Part shown: piece by piece, positions 30,278 to 38,297 of the stretch
How the letters are laid out: every line of letters begins with the position of its first letter
Position numbering within the stretch: the first letter of the stretch is position 1
Assembly (NCBI GenBank): GCA_012840135.1
Contig: DUMA01000028.1
Span: 1-39,830, forward strand
DNA length: 39,830 bases
Source of the DNA: Thermoanaerobacterales bacterium
GTDB taxonomy: Bacteria > Bacillota > Thermosediminibacteria > Thermosediminibacterales > Tepidanaerobacteraceae
Direction of reading: 5' to 3'
Notes under the pieces: generated by a model
Database searches by the model: none
What the model saw: only the letters and a program-made list of their open reading frames with translations
What the model was told of the DNA's origin: nothing
Program-made: the position numbers and the translations under genes

Positions 30278-31086
30278 GGCGCGGTGAGAGGCTCGCCCTG
30301 CTGTCAAAGATACTATGTGAAAATCCAAACAGGGTCATTTCTCTGAACTATTTCAGCGAACGCCTGGATGCAGCCAAGTCCTCCATCAGCGAGGATTTGA
30401 ACATAATAAAAAATGCCCTTGCGTTATCCGGCGAAGGGGAGCTTACCACCATAGCCGGAGCGGGCGGCGGCGTACGCTATCGCATCAAGAAACCCGAAAG
30501 CGAAATCAATTCTTTTGTCAGGGCCCTGTGTGAAAACCTAAAGGACCAAAAGAGGATAATTCCCGGCGGCTACATATACATGACCGATGTCATTTTTTCA
30601 CCGGAGTATTCCGTAAAAATAGGAGAGATTTTTGCACAAATTTTTATGGATAGAGATCCCACCTGCGTCCTCACGGTGGAAACAAAGGGAATACCAATAG
30701 CCCTCATGACGGCCCGGGCGCTGGATATCCCCCTGATGGTAGCCCGGAGGGACAGCCGGGTCACCGAAGGGCCTTCAGTGAATATAAGTTACGTTTCCGG
30801 GACCGGCCAGAAAATTCAAAACATGTCCCTGCCGAAGAGGGCACTTTCGGAGAATGCGCGGGTGCTCATCGTGGACGATTTCATGAAAGGCGGCGGCACG
30901 GCCAGGGGAATGAGCGACCTGGTGGCAGAATTTAACGCGGAAGTGGTGGGAGTGGCGGTACTGGTGTCCACCGGCACTCCCCAGTGCAAACTGGTCAAAG
31001 ATTACATTTCCCTCATGGTGCTGGATGGGATAGATGTGGAAAAGGGCATCATCAATATACGACCTGATAAAATCACAATTTCGTGA
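30274..31086 (+). CDS. purR: Purine operon repressor PurR (phosphoribosyltransferase type)
   Basis: A 270-residue repressor with an N-terminal winged helix (about 1-75; RRGERLALLSKILCENP) and a type I PRTase domain (about 80-270). The PRPP motif is VLIVDDFMKGGGTARGM near residues 198-214. In B. subtilis PurR represses purine genes and PRPP relieves this; the prs gene that makes PRPP lies 2 kb downstream. Ribosome site GGGAGGG precedes the ATG, which overlaps the previous stop codon. Confidence 0.95.
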   Translation: MRRGERLALLSKILCENPNRVISLNYFSERLDAAKSSISEDLNIIKNALALSGEGELTTIAGAGGGVRYRIKKPESEINSFVRALCENLKDQKRIIPGGYIYMTDVIFSPEYSVKIGEIFAQIFMDRDPTCVLTVETKGIPIALMTARALDIPLMVARRDSRVTEGPSVNISYVSGTGQKIQNMSLPKRALSENARVLIVDDFMKGGGTARGMSDLVAEFNAEVVGVAVLVSTGTPQCKLVKDYISLMVLDGIDVEKGIINIRPDKITIS

Positions 31087-31167
31087 AAAATTTTACTCTC
31101 CTTGCAGGAATTTTAAGATTAATATAGAAAATGTACAAGCGAAATTATCAGCAGGGAGGTGCAACCG

Positions 31168-31425
31168 TTGGAGATTACCGATGTTCGCATACGCAGAGTG
31201 GCCGAAGAAGGAAAGATGAAAGCAGTGGTGTCAGTTACTTTTGATGATGAATTTGTTGTCCACGATATCCGCATCATAGAGGGTCAAAACGGACTTTTTG
31301 TAGCCATGCCGAGCCGCAGGACTCCCGATGGGCAGTTTAAGGATATCGCCCACCCCATAAACTCACAAACCAGGGCCAGGATTCAGGAAACCATCCTGCA
31401 GCACTATAACCATGAGACGGCTTGA
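31168..31425 (+). CDS. spoVG: Septation/sporulation regulator SpoVG
   Basis: An 85-residue SpoVG protein, beginning [11 protein letters not shown] and containing [25 protein letters not shown] and [11 protein letters not shown], nearly identical in pattern to B. subtilis SpoVG. It binds nucleic acid and influences septation, sporulation and virulence genes in Firmicutes. The start is TTG 31168; the GTG at 31159 overlaps the ribosome site AGGGAGGTG and is not the start. Conserved order purR-spoVG-glmU; ridA (yabJ), which lies between purR and spoVG in Bacillus, is absent. Confidence 0.96.
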   Translation: MEITDVRIRRVAEEGKMKAVVSVTFDDEFVVHDIRIIEGQNGLFVAMPSRRTPDGQFKDIAHPINSQTRARIQETILQHYNHETA

Positions 31426-31456
31426 GGACATCTTTATCAGATGTCCTAAATTTTTA
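31425..31456 (+). terminator. Terminator of spoVG
   Basis: A 9-bp perfect stem aggacatct/agatgtcct (31425-31433 with 31439-31447) has loop ttatc, then AAATTTTT. Confidence 0.8.
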
Positions 31457-31538
31457 ATGTTTGCTACAAATTCCTGCAATTTTTTTGTATAATATACAAG
31501 GATTTGATAGACGCTGAATTTTTCTAGGAGGGATAAGA

Positions 31539-32933
31539 ATGACTGGATTCACGGCGGTGATTCTGGCCGCCGGCGAGGGCACCCGCATGAAATCGGATGT
31601 ACCCAAGGTTCTCCACAGGGTTTGCGGGATACCGATGCTGGGCCATGTAATAAACGCCGCAAGAAAGGCCGGTGCCGGCAGGGTGATAGCAGTGGTAGGC
31701 AGAGGTGCTGATGAAGTAAGAAAGGCTTTTGAGAGCCAAAATATCGAGTTTGCGATTCAGGTCGAACAAAAGGGGACAGGCCATGCTCTCATGCAGGCCA
31801 GGGAAGCGGCGAAAGACAGCGACACACTCATGGTGCTTTACGGCGATATGCCGTTGATTACGGCAGAAAGCATCGCAGCTATGGTAAAATTCCACGGGGA
31901 ACGCAGACCCGCCGCCACCGTGATGACGGCAAGGGTGAAAGACCCCACCGGTTACGGCAGGATCATAAGGGATGGAGACAGGGTGGCGGCCATAAGGGAG
32001 GAAAAGGATGCATCACCGGAGGAAAAGGCCATTGATGAGATAAACTCTGGTTTTTACTGCTTTGACGGTTCTCTTGTGTTTGAAGTCCTGTCCAGGGTAA
32101 AAAATGACAATCGTCAGGGAGAATACTATCTCACCGATGTAGTGGAAATATTTAACGATCAGGGCAAAGATGTGCTGGCCTTTGAGATAGGAGATCCGCT
32201 GGAACTTTCCGGGATAAATGACCGCCGGCAGCTGGCCTGTGCCCAAAACATCATGCAAAAAAGGATCATAGAGCACTGGATGCGGGAAGGTGTCACTTTC
32301 ATAAACCCCGATACCTGCATGGTGGATGCCGGTGTGAAGATAGGCAGAGATACGGTGATTTATCCGGGAGTGTTCCTGGAAGGCAGTACGGAGATAGGAG
32401 AAGGATGCACGGTAATCGGCAACAGCCGCATAAAGGACAGTAAAATAGGGAATTATGTTGAAATAGTTATGAGCCAGATTCAGGAAAGTATCGTGGAAGA
32501 TAAAGTAAAGATAGGTCCCTTCGCCAACCTCAGGCCGGGGTGCCATATAAGCGAGGGGGCCAGGATCGGCGACTTTGTGGAAATGAAAAATGCCAGAGTC
32601 GATGCTGGGTCCAAGGTACCGCATCTTTCCTATGTGGGCGATGCCGTCATCGGCAAGAAGGTCAATATCGGAGCCGGCACCATATTTGTTAATTACGATG
32701 GATACAAAAAACATCAGACCATAGTGGAGGACGGAGCATTCATAGGGTGCAATTCCAACCTCATAGCGCCGGTGACCGTAAAGGCGGGTTCCTTTGTGGC
32801 GGCAGGTTCCACCATAACCCGCGAAGTGCCGGAGGATTCTCTGGCTATAGCCCGTGCCAGGCAGGAAAATATAATTGGATGGGCGCAAAAGAGAAGAAAC
32901 AAGATTGAAGGAGGAAACCAGAAAAATGGATAA
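31539..32933 (+). CDS. glmU: Bifunctional UDP-N-acetylglucosamine pyrophosphorylase / glucosamine-1-phosphate N-acetyltransferase
   Basis: Makes UDP-GlcNAc for peptidoglycan and surface glycans in two steps. The 464-residue protein has the N-terminal pyrophosphorylase domain ([29 protein letters not shown]; about 1-230) and a C-terminal left-handed beta-helix acetyltransferase (about 250-455) with hexapeptide repeats, [17 protein letters not shown] and [17 protein letters not shown] 31539 has ribosome site TAGGAGGG. A TATAAT-like sequence about 50 bases upstream may be a promoter but has no clear -35. Its last codons overlap prs by 8 bases. Its product could feed the glycosyltransferases of the spore cluster. 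Confidence 0.98.
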   Translation: MTGFTAVILAAGEGTRMKSDVPKVLHRVCGIPMLGHVINAARKAGAGRVIAVVGRGADEVRKAFESQNIEFAIQVEQKGTGHALMQAREAAKDSDTLMVLYGDMPLITAESIAAMVKFHGERRPAATVMTARVKDPTGYGRIIRDGDRVAAIREEKDASPEEKAIDEINSGFYCFDGSLVFEVLSRVKNDNRQGEYYLTDVVEIFNDQGKDVLAFEIGDPLELSGINDRRQLACAQNIMQKRIIEHWMREGVTFINPDTCMVDAGVKIGRDTVIYPGVFLEGSTEIGEGCTVIGNSRIKDSKIGNYVEIVMSQIQESIVEDKVKIGPFANLRPGCHISEGARIGDFVEMKNARVDAGSKVPHLSYVGDAVIGKKVNIGAGTIFVNYDGYKKHQTIVEDGAFIGCNSNLIAPVTVKAGSFVAAGSTITREVPEDSLAIARARQENIIGWAQKRRNKIEGGNQKNG

Positions 32934-33864
32934 TAGACTTGAAATTTTCACCGGCAACGCAAATCCCGAGCTGGCCATAGAGATTGCCGACAATCTGGGA
33001 ATCACCCTGGGGGATTCGCTGGTGAACACCTTCAGCGATGGGGAGATTCAGGTAAAGATAAATGAGAGCGTGCGCGGGGCCGACGTTTTCGTGGTCCAGC
33101 CCTTTTCCAGTCCCGTTAACGACAATATCATGGAGCTGCTCATAATGATAGACGCCTTCAAGAGGGCTTCGGCATGGAGGATTACCGCCGTGATCCCTTA
33201 CTACGGCTATGCGCGCCAGGACAGAAAGGTAAAACCAAGAGATCCCATCACTGCAAAACTGGTGGCGGATATAATTTCAGCGGCAGGAGCCCACAGAGTG
33301 CTCACCATGGATTTGCATGCGGGCCAGATTCAGGGATATTTCAATTTCCCCGTAGACCATCTCATGGCTGTGCCCATCCTGGCGGACTATTTCAAGAAAA
33401 AACAACTGGGCGATGTGACGGTGGTATCTCCGGACCTGGGTGGGGTTACCCGGGCCAGGGAGCTTGCCAACCGCATAGGCGCTTCAATTGCCATCATCGA
33501 TAAGCGCCGCCCCGAGCCCAATGTGGCGGAAGTCATGAATATAATAGGAAAAGTCAGTGGCAAGACCGTTATCATGACCGATGACATGATAGACACCGCA
33601 GGCACCATCACTCTCGGAGCCGAAGCCCTTCTCGAGCGCGGTGCCAAAGCAGTATATGCCTGCTGCACCCATCCGGTGCTGTCGGGGCCTGCCATAGAGA
33701 GGCTGCAGGAGTCCCCCATAGAAGAAGTGGTGGTGACAAACACCATCCGCTTAAAAGATGACAAAAAAATAGACAAGATCAAGGTGCTTTCGGTGGCCCC
33801 GCTTTTTGCCGCAGCCATATCCCGAATCCATGAGAACATGTCCGTGAGCACATTGTTTGATTGA
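32926..33864 (+). CDS. prs: Ribose-phosphate pyrophosphokinase
   Basis: Makes PRPP from ribose 5-phosphate and ATP for purine, pyrimidine, His and Trp synthesis. The 312-residue enzyme shows the flexible-loop/ATP region ([28 protein letters not shown]), the divalent-cation signature [11 protein letters not shown] and the PRPP-binding loop [10 protein letters not shown]. The start is ATG 32926, behind AAGGAGGA, inside the end of glmU; an in-frame upstream start at 32875 lacks a site. The glmU-prs-rplY-pth order is conserved. Confidence 0.98.
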   Translation: MDNRLEIFTGNANPELAIEIADNLGITLGDSLVNTFSDGEIQVKINESVRGADVFVVQPFSSPVNDNIMELLIMIDAFKRASAWRITAVIPYYGYARQDRKVKPRDPITAKLVADIISAAGAHRVLTMDLHAGQIQGYFNFPVDHLMAVPILADYFKKKQLGDVTVVSPDLGGVTRARELANRIGASIAIIDKRRPEPNVAEVMNIIGKVSGKTVIMTDDMIDTAGTITLGAEALLERGAKAVYACCTHPVLSGPAIERLQESPIEEVVVTNTIRLKDDKKIDKIKVLSVAPLFAAAISRIHENMSVSTLFD

Positions 33865-33917
33865 ACGGCAGGGGACATGTACAATACATTTCGTTCAATT
33901 AGTTCGGCCAGCCGTTC
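33860..33917 (+). repeat. Competing inverted repeats after prs
   Basis: attgaacg (33860-33867) can pair with cgttcaat (33892-33899), while the overlapping gaacggc (33863-33869) can pair with gccgttc (33911-33917). The two hairpins exclude each other. No long T run follows, so this is not a clear terminator. Confidence 0.55.
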
Positions 33918-33923
33918 TAAAAC

Positions 33924-33952
33924 TTGAATAAAATTATGATATTAAGTATAAT
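33924..33952 (+). promoter_or_regulatory. Sigma-A promoter of rplY (ctc)
   Basis: TTGAAT at 33924-33929, a 17-base spacer and TATAAT at 33947-33952. It leaves a leader of about 120 bases before the rplY start. Confidence 0.78.
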
Positions 33953-33957
33953 TGATA

Positions 33958-34067
33958 CGGGTGCAGAAACTCCGGTGTTTGTGGCAAGCGGCGGCCAAAG
34001 GCACCGCAGAGTAGAGCTACTCGAATCATGATTAAATTTACTATTTTCGGCATAGTGCAGTAATTTT
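33958..34067 (+). promoter_or_regulatory. Untranslated leader of rplY with local structure
   Basis: The leader between the promoter and the ribosome site contains short helices (gcgg/ccgc around 33988-34007; gagta/tactc around 34010-34023). It is GC-richer than its flanks. A ribosomal-protein or stress-type control element is possible, but I recognise no known class. Confidence 0.35.
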
Positions 34068-34082
34068 AAGGAGGAAATCGTG

Positions 34083-34721
34083 ATGGAGCAAATTGCTTTA
34101 AAGGCGGAAAAGCGCGATGTCTCAAAGAAAGGTATCATAAATGAACTCCGCAGGAAGGGCAAACTGCCGGGCGTGCTTTATGGCAAGAATATCGAGAGCA
34201 GCCCGGTGGTCGTGGACGCAAAAGAGCTTTTAAAGATCCTGAAAACCCACGGTGAAAGCGCCCTTATCGATCTTGAACTGGAAGGCGAAAAGCTTCCGGT
34301 GCTGATGAAGGAAATTCAGAGGGATACGCTAAAAGATGCCATTCTGCATGTGGACTTCTACAAGGTTTCCATGACCGACAGGATAGAGTTCAACCTGCCG
34401 CTGGTCTTGAAGGGCGATGCTGAGGGATTAAAGATGGGTGGCATCCTCCAGCATCAAAAGAGGGAGCTTTTGGTCAAAGCCTTACCGGCGGACATGCCCG
34501 AGCACCTGGAGGTTGATATTTCCCACCTCAAGATAGGAGATACCCTGACGGTGGGAGATCTGAAAGTGGATGAAAAGATTACCGTGCTGGATGACCCCGA
34601 CGAAGTTGTAGTCAGCATCCTGGCGCCGAAGCTTGCGGAGGATGCTGAAGTTCCCGCAGGCGAGCAGGCAACCGAACCAGAAGTGGTGGCCAAGGGCAAG
34701 GAAAAGAAAGAGGAAGAATAA
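34083..34721 (+). CDS. rplY: 50S ribosomal protein L25/general stress protein Ctc
   Basis: A 212-residue bL25 protein of the long CTC type that binds 5S rRNA. The N-terminal 5S-binding domain (about 1-92) has LRRKGKLPGVLYGKN, and the C-terminal TL5 domain follows (about 95-185; LPADMPEHLEVDISHLKIGD). The tail from about 190 is acidic/basic and disordered. ATG 34083 is preferred over the adjacent GTG 34080 because AAGGAGG (34068-34074) then has 8-base spacing. It has its own sigma-A promoter; in B. subtilis ctc is sigma-B controlled. Confidence 0.96.
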   Translation: MEQIALKAEKRDVSKKGIINELRRKGKLPGVLYGKNIESSPVVVDAKELLKILKTHGESALIDLELEGEKLPVLMKEIQRDTLKDAILHVDFYKVSMTDRIEFNLPLVLKGDAEGLKMGGILQHQKRELLVKALPADMPEHLEVDISHLKIGDTLTVGDLKVDEKITVLDDPDEVVVSILAPKLAEDAEVPAGEQATEPEVVAKGKEKKEEE

Positions 34722-34745
34722 TTTAACCATTACCATTTTTTCGTC

Positions 34746-34783
34746 GGCGCAGCACAAGTCGTTCGCGAAGGAAACGCTGCGCC
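34746..34783 (+). promoter_or_regulatory. Hairpin that can compete with the rplY terminator
   Basis: The stem ggcgcagc/gctgcgcc (34746-34753 with 34776-34783) has a 22-base loop. Each arm also nearly matches the opposite arm of the terminator at 34831-34853, so an attenuator-like switch between rplY and pth is possible. Confidence 0.45.
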
Positions 34784-34830
34784 TTCCTCAAGTTGATGCT
34801 GATAGTTACTTTATAGTATTCGACACAAGT

Positions 34831-34862
34831 AAGGCGCAACGAAGTTGCGCCTTTTATTTTAA
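34831..34862 (+). terminator. Terminator of rplY
   Basis: A perfect 10-bp stem aaggcgcaac/gttgcgcctt (34831-34840 with 34844-34853) with a tight loop is followed by TTATTTT. Confidence 0.85.
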
Positions 34863-34870
34863 TATAAAGG

Positions 34871-35452
34871 ATGGTGGAGTATTTGTTTCTTATCGTCGGT
34901 TTGGGAAATCCCGGCAAGGAATATGAGCATACCCGCCACAACGTAGGATTCATGGTGCTGGATATTCTGGCGGAAAAACTTGATACAAAAATAAACAAAG
35001 TAAATTTCAAAGGCCTTCTGGGGGAGACATATTTCCATGGCGAAAAACTTCTGCTCTTAAAGCCTCAGACCTATATGAACCTGTCCGGAGAAAGCGTTTT
35101 GGATGCCGCAAAATTTTATAAAATTCCCCTGAGCAACATTATAGTTATTTATGACGATATGGACCTGCCCGTGGGGAGGCTTCGCATCCGCCCCGAGGGT
35201 AGCTCCGGCGGCCACAGGGGTATGGACTCCATCATATACCAGCTTTCATCGGATAAATTCAACCGCATAAGGGTTGGCATCGGAAGACCTGAAGGCGAAA
35301 AAGATGCCGCAGGCCATGTGCTGGGAAGTTTCTACGGTGAAGAAATAACAAAAATAAAAGCCGCTATGGAGGCGGCGGCCCAGGCGGCACTTTTGATAAT
35401 ATCCAAAGGCGTCGACGAAGCCATGAACAAATTCAATGCCTTTGAGGCATAA
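34871..35452 (+). CDS. pth: Peptidyl-tRNA hydrolase
   Basis: Releases tRNA from peptidyl-tRNA that has dropped off the ribosome. The product has up to 193 residues with the family signatures LIVGLGNPGKEYEHTRHNVGF-like start (glycine-rich part and catalytic His), LLLKPQTYMNLSGESV, YDDMDLPVGRLRIRP and GSSGGHRGMDSI. ATG 34871 is the longest start; TTG 34883 would give the canonical N-terminus MFLIVGLGNPG and lies just after GGTGGAG, so the true start is uncertain by four codons. It is the last gene of the conserved block (spoVC in B. subtilis). Confidence 0.96.
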   Translation: MVEYLFLIVGLGNPGKEYEHTRHNVGFMVLDILAEKLDTKINKVNFKGLLGETYFHGEKLLLLKPQTYMNLSGESVLDAAKFYKIPLSNIIVIYDDMDLPVGRLRIRPEGSSGGHRGMDSIIYQLSSDKFNRIRVGIGRPEGEKDAAGHVLGSFYGEEITKIKAAMEAAAQAALLIISKGVDEAMNKFNAFEA

Positions 35453-35456
35453 AACA

Positions 35457-35499
35457 AGGGGTCAGGCTTGAATAGGTGAATTATTCAAGCCTGACCCCT
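35457..35499. repeat. Perfect 18-bp palindrome after pth
   Basis: 35457-35474 is exactly complementary to 35482-35499, with the 7-base loop ggtgaat. The arms contain GGGGTCAGGCTTGAA. No T run follows. It looks like a REP-type mobile palindrome rather than a simple terminator, though it may stop or protect the pth transcript. Confidence 0.8.
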
Positions 35500-35514
35500 G
35501 TTGCGATTGTTGTC

Positions 35515-35548
35515 AAGCCGTGTGGGGTGAAAGCCGCACGCACGGTTT
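35515..35548 (+). mobile_element. Group II intron domain V relic
   Basis: A 34-nt segment fits the domain V pattern of bacterial group II introns: AGC catalytic triad near the 5' end (35516-35518), helix cgtg/cacg, GTGAAAGC-type tetraloop region and ACGGTT at the 3' end. One base differs from the usual internal helix. No reverse-transcriptase gene and no clear domain VI are seen, so this is a fragment. Confidence 0.7.
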
Positions 35549-36010
35549 AGAGCTATAGATAAATTTAACTAAAATTACCGCAATTTTTGACATATTTTTT
35601 GCTAAAAGAAGGAAAAACTAGATTTTTGTAGAATAATAATAGCAAGTAACGCGACATCAAAATGACAATTTTATCGGTGAGGTTTATATAGAAAAGGGTA
35701 GAAAAAGGACTCGAAAGGAATGAACGAGAGATGCAAACGTTGAAATGCGCAACAAGAACATATGTTCGTTTCGGGGGGGGGGGTATAATATGTAAAATCT
35801 ACCAATATCTGGAAATTATTCATATTCCGTATTACAGTGGTTTTAGTTTTCGTGAGAACTTTTATTGTTTGCTTACCAATCTAAATTGCCTATTCAGGTT
35901 TTCCCTCCACTCTTTCCGGCTGCTTGGGAAGGGCCTCATGACCCTTCTTTCCTGCACGATTGTTTCCGTAGTGTACTATTACAATCATTCCCCATAAAAG
36001 AAGATCATTA
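35549..36010. other. AT-rich gene-poor stretch
   Basis: No gene I can support. It contains an AT-rich part (35560-35700), a LexA-like box, an 11-G run (35773-35783) followed directly by TATAAT, and a weak hairpin near 35930-35947 (aaggg/ccctt). The open frame at 35731-35997 is Cys/Tyr/Phe-rich, lacks a ribosome site and reads through the G run, so it is unlikely to be real. Confidence 0.6.
35755..35768. promoter_or_regulatory. LexA/SOS-box-like palindrome
   Basis: GAACATATGTTC at 35756-35767 is a perfect palindrome with flanking A and G, fitting the Gram-positive SOS box core GAAC-N4-GTTC. It lies 16 bases before a TATAAT (35784-35789). No obvious SOS gene follows. Confidence 0.5.
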
Positions 36011-36011
36011 G

Positions 36012-36082
36012 AGGGCTGAACTTTTCACTATCTGGAAAATATTGTATGTTCCGGTAGTGTTGCATCAGCCCTTTTACTTTTA
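36012..36082 (+). terminator. Long two-part hairpin with T-rich tail
   Basis: Outer stem agggctga/tcagccct (36012-36019 with 36065-36072) and an inner stem of about 9 bp (cacta.ctgg/ccggtagtg), then TTTTACTTTT. It insulates the riboswitch unit from upstream transcription; a different regulatory RNA is possible. Confidence 0.6.
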
Positions 36083-36092
36083 ACTATTAAAA

Positions 36093-36186
36093 TTTATTGT
36101 GCTAAAGGCAAACCATCCGAAAGGTTGGGACGCAAAGCCATGGGTCTGTAGCCCTTGAGGTATGACTGCCAGGTTGCCGCAATAAA
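36093..36186 (+). promoter_or_regulatory. Class I cyclic-di-GMP riboswitch (GEMM-I)
   Basis: The conserved core is present: GGCAAACC, a helix capped by the GNRA loop CCGAAAGG, GGGACGCAAAGCC, a second helix and the closing GGTTGCCG. An outer stem tttattg/caataaa (36093-36099 with 36180-36186) closes the aptamer. It lies about 150 bases before an HD-GYP gene and is followed by a switchable terminator. Binding of c-di-GMP should change terminator formation. Confidence 0.95.
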
Positions 36187-36191
36187 GGTTT

Positions 36192-36250
36192 CATTATTTG
36201 TTTAAATAATGTTCTCTATTACGGCAGCTGATTAGGCTGCCGTCTTTCTT
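36192..36250 (+). terminator. Expression platform terminator of the c-di-GMP riboswitch
   Basis: The stem acggcagc/gctgccgt (36221-36228 with 36236-36243) has loop tgattag, then CTTTCTT. A separate hairpin cattattt/aaataatg (about 36192-36211) lies between the aptamer and this terminator and may take part in switching. The direction of control (on or off) cannot be read with certainty. Confidence 0.8.
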
Positions 36251-36334
36251 ATATATATAAAAATACCCGCAAATACTCGTGTAAGATAGACTACGATAGA
36301 TGAAAAGAGAAAGTTAAAAAAGGGGGGCCGTGCT

Positions 36335-37066
36335 GTGAATCTAACGGGTATGGGCGATTTATTAATGACCATGAAAGAGTCCTGGTTCAGGTTATACCTC
36401 CACAGCGCCAGTGTTGCCAATCTCACTTTGAGAATATGTACTTTGCTGCGTCTCGATGAAGTGGAACAGGAAACAGTGATAGCTGGGGCATTCCTCCACG
36501 ATGTAGGAAAGATGTTTGTCAGGCGTGAAATTATCGAAAAGCCAGGACCGCTTACAGAGGAGGAATGGATTGAATTAAAAGAACACGCCAGGCGGGGCGC
36601 TTCAGTAGTAGCGGCAAGGGGAGGAGACAATTTCCTGGTGGAAATAATCAGATATCACCACGAATGGTGGAATGGGAAGGGATATGAGGGGCTCAGGGGG
36701 CAGATGATACCCTGGCCTGCCCGAGTCATCGCACTGGCCGATGCATTGGATGCCATGATTTCTCCAAGGCCTTATCGTCAGCCTTCTAAAGTGTATGAAG
36801 CACTCGAAGAAGTATACCAGGGTGCCGGTTCCCAGTTTGACCCGAAGTTAGTAGCAGCTTTGGCGGAAGAGCCCTTTTGGCAGACCGCCACCTATCGCGA
36901 TCCGGCCAGGCTGGAAAGACAAATAAGCGAGGAAAAACAATGGCTTATACAATTGGCGGATTCATATGTCACTTTATCTTATCCATTGGTATACGCCCAG
37001 AGCCAATGGCTGGACCGTTTGCTGGTAATATTGTGGGAATTGAAAGAAAGTGCAAAAAGGGGGTGA
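36335..37066 (+). CDS. Soluble HD-GYP-type phosphohydrolase
   Basis: A 243-residue single-domain protein. Visible metal-site motifs are LHSASVAN, AFLHDVGKM (HD), EHARRGASVV, IRYHHEWWNGKGYEGLRG (the HHE..GxGYP box with P replaced by E) and ADALDAMISPRPYR, then GSQFDPKLV. The HD-GYP family cleaves c-di-GMP. The changed GYP triplet makes activity likely but not certain. Start GTG 36335 follows AGGGGGG. It is the first gene behind the c-di-GMP riboswitch, giving a plausible feedback loop. The C-terminal 60 residues are Trp/Leu-rich and not recognised. Confidence 0.88.
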   Translation: MNLTGMGDLLMTMKESWFRLYLHSASVANLTLRICTLLRLDEVEQETVIAGAFLHDVGKMFVRREIIEKPGPLTEEEWIELKEHARRGASVVAARGGDNFLVEIIRYHHEWWNGKGYEGLRGQMIPWPARVIALADALDAMISPRPYRQPSKVYEALEEVYQGAGSQFDPKLVAALAEEPFWQTATYRDPARLERQISEEKQWLIQLADSYVTLSYPLVYAQSQWLDRLLVILWELKESAKRG

Positions 37067-37153
37067 AAGATAAAGGGAAGCAGTTGCAATTCGTTTGTGA
37101 GGAAGGACGCATTTAGCAATGGAGTAATTACAGACGGTCCGGAGGTGTTCAGT

Positions 37154-37477
37154 GTGTTGTCTTTATCCGTTAGTTTAGAAAATCAAGCTACCGTCCTGAA
37201 GGTAGCCGGGGAACTGGACCTTTCTACCGTACCTGAATTTAAAGCTTTTTACGAAAAATACAAACCTATTAACGGGCTGATTGTTTTCGACATGACTGGT
37301 TTAGAATTCGTGGATTCTACCGGTGTGGGAAGTCTCCTGGCTATCTGGAAAGATCTGAACCAGAGCCAACAGCCGTTTTCCGTCTGCAACCTTAGCGAGG
37401 ATGTTTACGAAGTATTGGATGTGATGGGCGTACCGGATTTCCTGGGCGAGGAACACTTCAAACGCTCACCGTTATAG
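37154..37477 (+). CDS. STAS-domain anti-anti-sigma factor
   Basis: A 107-residue SpoIIAA-like protein. It has VAGELDLSTVPEFKAFY and the phosphorylation motif FVDSTGVGSLLAI (Ser in DSTG), as in antagonists of anti-sigma kinases. No partner kinase or sigma gene is in the window. The start is GTG 37154 with ribosome site GGAGGTG (37141-37147); an upstream in-frame GTG at 37097 lacks a site. It is the second gene of the riboswitch-led operon, so it may couple c-di-GMP level to a partner-switch pathway (inference). Confidence 0.92.
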   Translation: MLSLSVSLENQATVLKVAGELDLSTVPEFKAFYEKYKPINGLIVFDMTGLEFVDSTGVGSLLAIWKDLNQSQQPFSVCNLSEDVYEVLDVMGVPDFLGEEHFKRSPL

Positions 37478-37521
37478 ATCATTCTGGGCCTCGCTAACTA
37501 TTACAATTAAGGAGAGGACTC

Positions 37522-38067
37522 ATGATTTACGAGTTTCTAATCCCGGTGGTCGCCATAGCCTTTCTTAAAAAAGGGTCACTGCAGCGCCTGTCGGAAACCG
37601 AAATAAGGAAGCCGTGGATGATCATATCCGGGTTATTGCTACAGTGGATAGTGATGTTTCTTTACCATCGCGTTTCGTTTATAAAACAGAGTTTTGCCTT
37701 TTGGGTAGTTGTTTCCTACTTAATGCTAATCTATGGTTGCTGGTGCAATCGCCGCATCCCGGGCATTAAAATGTTTATTTTCGGCACATTACTCAACTTC
37801 TCTGTGATAATCGCCAATGGCGGCAGGATGCCCGTATCCCTGGATGCGCTGGAGTGGGCGGGCTTGTCCTCATACATACCTGCGGTAGTGGAAGGGGTGA
37901 CAAAACACCAACCGCTGACGGAATTCACCCTTCTACCGTATTTAGCTGACGTCATTCCCTTGCGTCCTCCTTTTGTTTTCAGCAGCATGGTTGTAAGCCC
38001 CGGCGACATTGCGGTGACGCTGGGCGTCTCATGGTTTGTTTACAAGGGGATGGTTAAAACAGTATAG
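37522..38067 (+). CDS. DUF5317 family membrane protein
   Basis: A 181-residue protein with four or five membrane helices (residues about 3-15, 31-48, 57-75, 83-97, 155-175). The central stretch NGGRMPVSLDALEW, then TKHQPLTEFTLLPYLADVIP and a C-terminal SPGDIAVTLGVSWFV match DUF5317 as I know it. Function unknown. It lies 44 bases after the STAS gene with ribosome site AAGGAGAGG and belongs to the same operon. Confidence 0.85.
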   Translation: MIYEFLIPVVAIAFLKKGSLQRLSETEIRKPWMIISGLLLQWIVMFLYHRVSFIKQSFAFWVVVSYLMLIYGCWCNRRIPGIKMFIFGTLLNFSVIIANGGRMPVSLDALEWAGLSSYIPAVVEGVTKHQPLTEFTLLPYLADVIPLRPPFVFSSMVVSPGDIAVTLGVSWFVYKGMVKTV

Positions 38068-38133
38068 CCATTAGATTTCAAACTTTGGGGCGTAGATCAT
38101 TAGGGTGAAACAATTTATCCGGGGGGAGGTGAT

Positions 38134-38211
38134 ATGATGAAGAAGGTCTTATTCTGGTTTACTGTAGCTTCCATGGTACTGGCTGCTGTGGCTAGATTTC
38201 CATGGCACTAA
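38134..38211 (+). CDS. 25-residue membrane peptide
   Basis: A small gene with an excellent ribosome site (GGGGGGAGGTGAT) before two consecutive ATG codons (38134 and 38137). The peptide reads MMKKVLFWFTVASMVLAAV, then ARFPWH: basic start, one hydrophobic helix and an aromatic tail. It lies between the DUF5317 and membrane HD-GYP genes in the same direction. It could be a small membrane regulator or a precursor of a secreted peptide signal. No family is recognised. Confidence 0.6.
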   Translation: MMKKVLFWFTVASMVLAAVARFPWH

Positions 38212-38297
38212 ACGATGTTCCTGTTACATGATTGGTACATGAAAAGTGATTTATTCTACGCCCCTTTTTTCCTTAATACACTTTTCTGAAGAAAGGA

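Noticed and set aside
32013-33029. 338-codon reverse open frame
   Set aside because: Antisense shadow of glmU and prs.
35731-35997. 88-codon open frame after pth
   Set aside because: Runs through an 11-G tract, lacks a ribosome site and has odd composition.
36877-37116. 79-codon open frame overlapping the HD-GYP gene
   Set aside because: Out-of-frame shadow; the HD-GYP frame carries the motifs.
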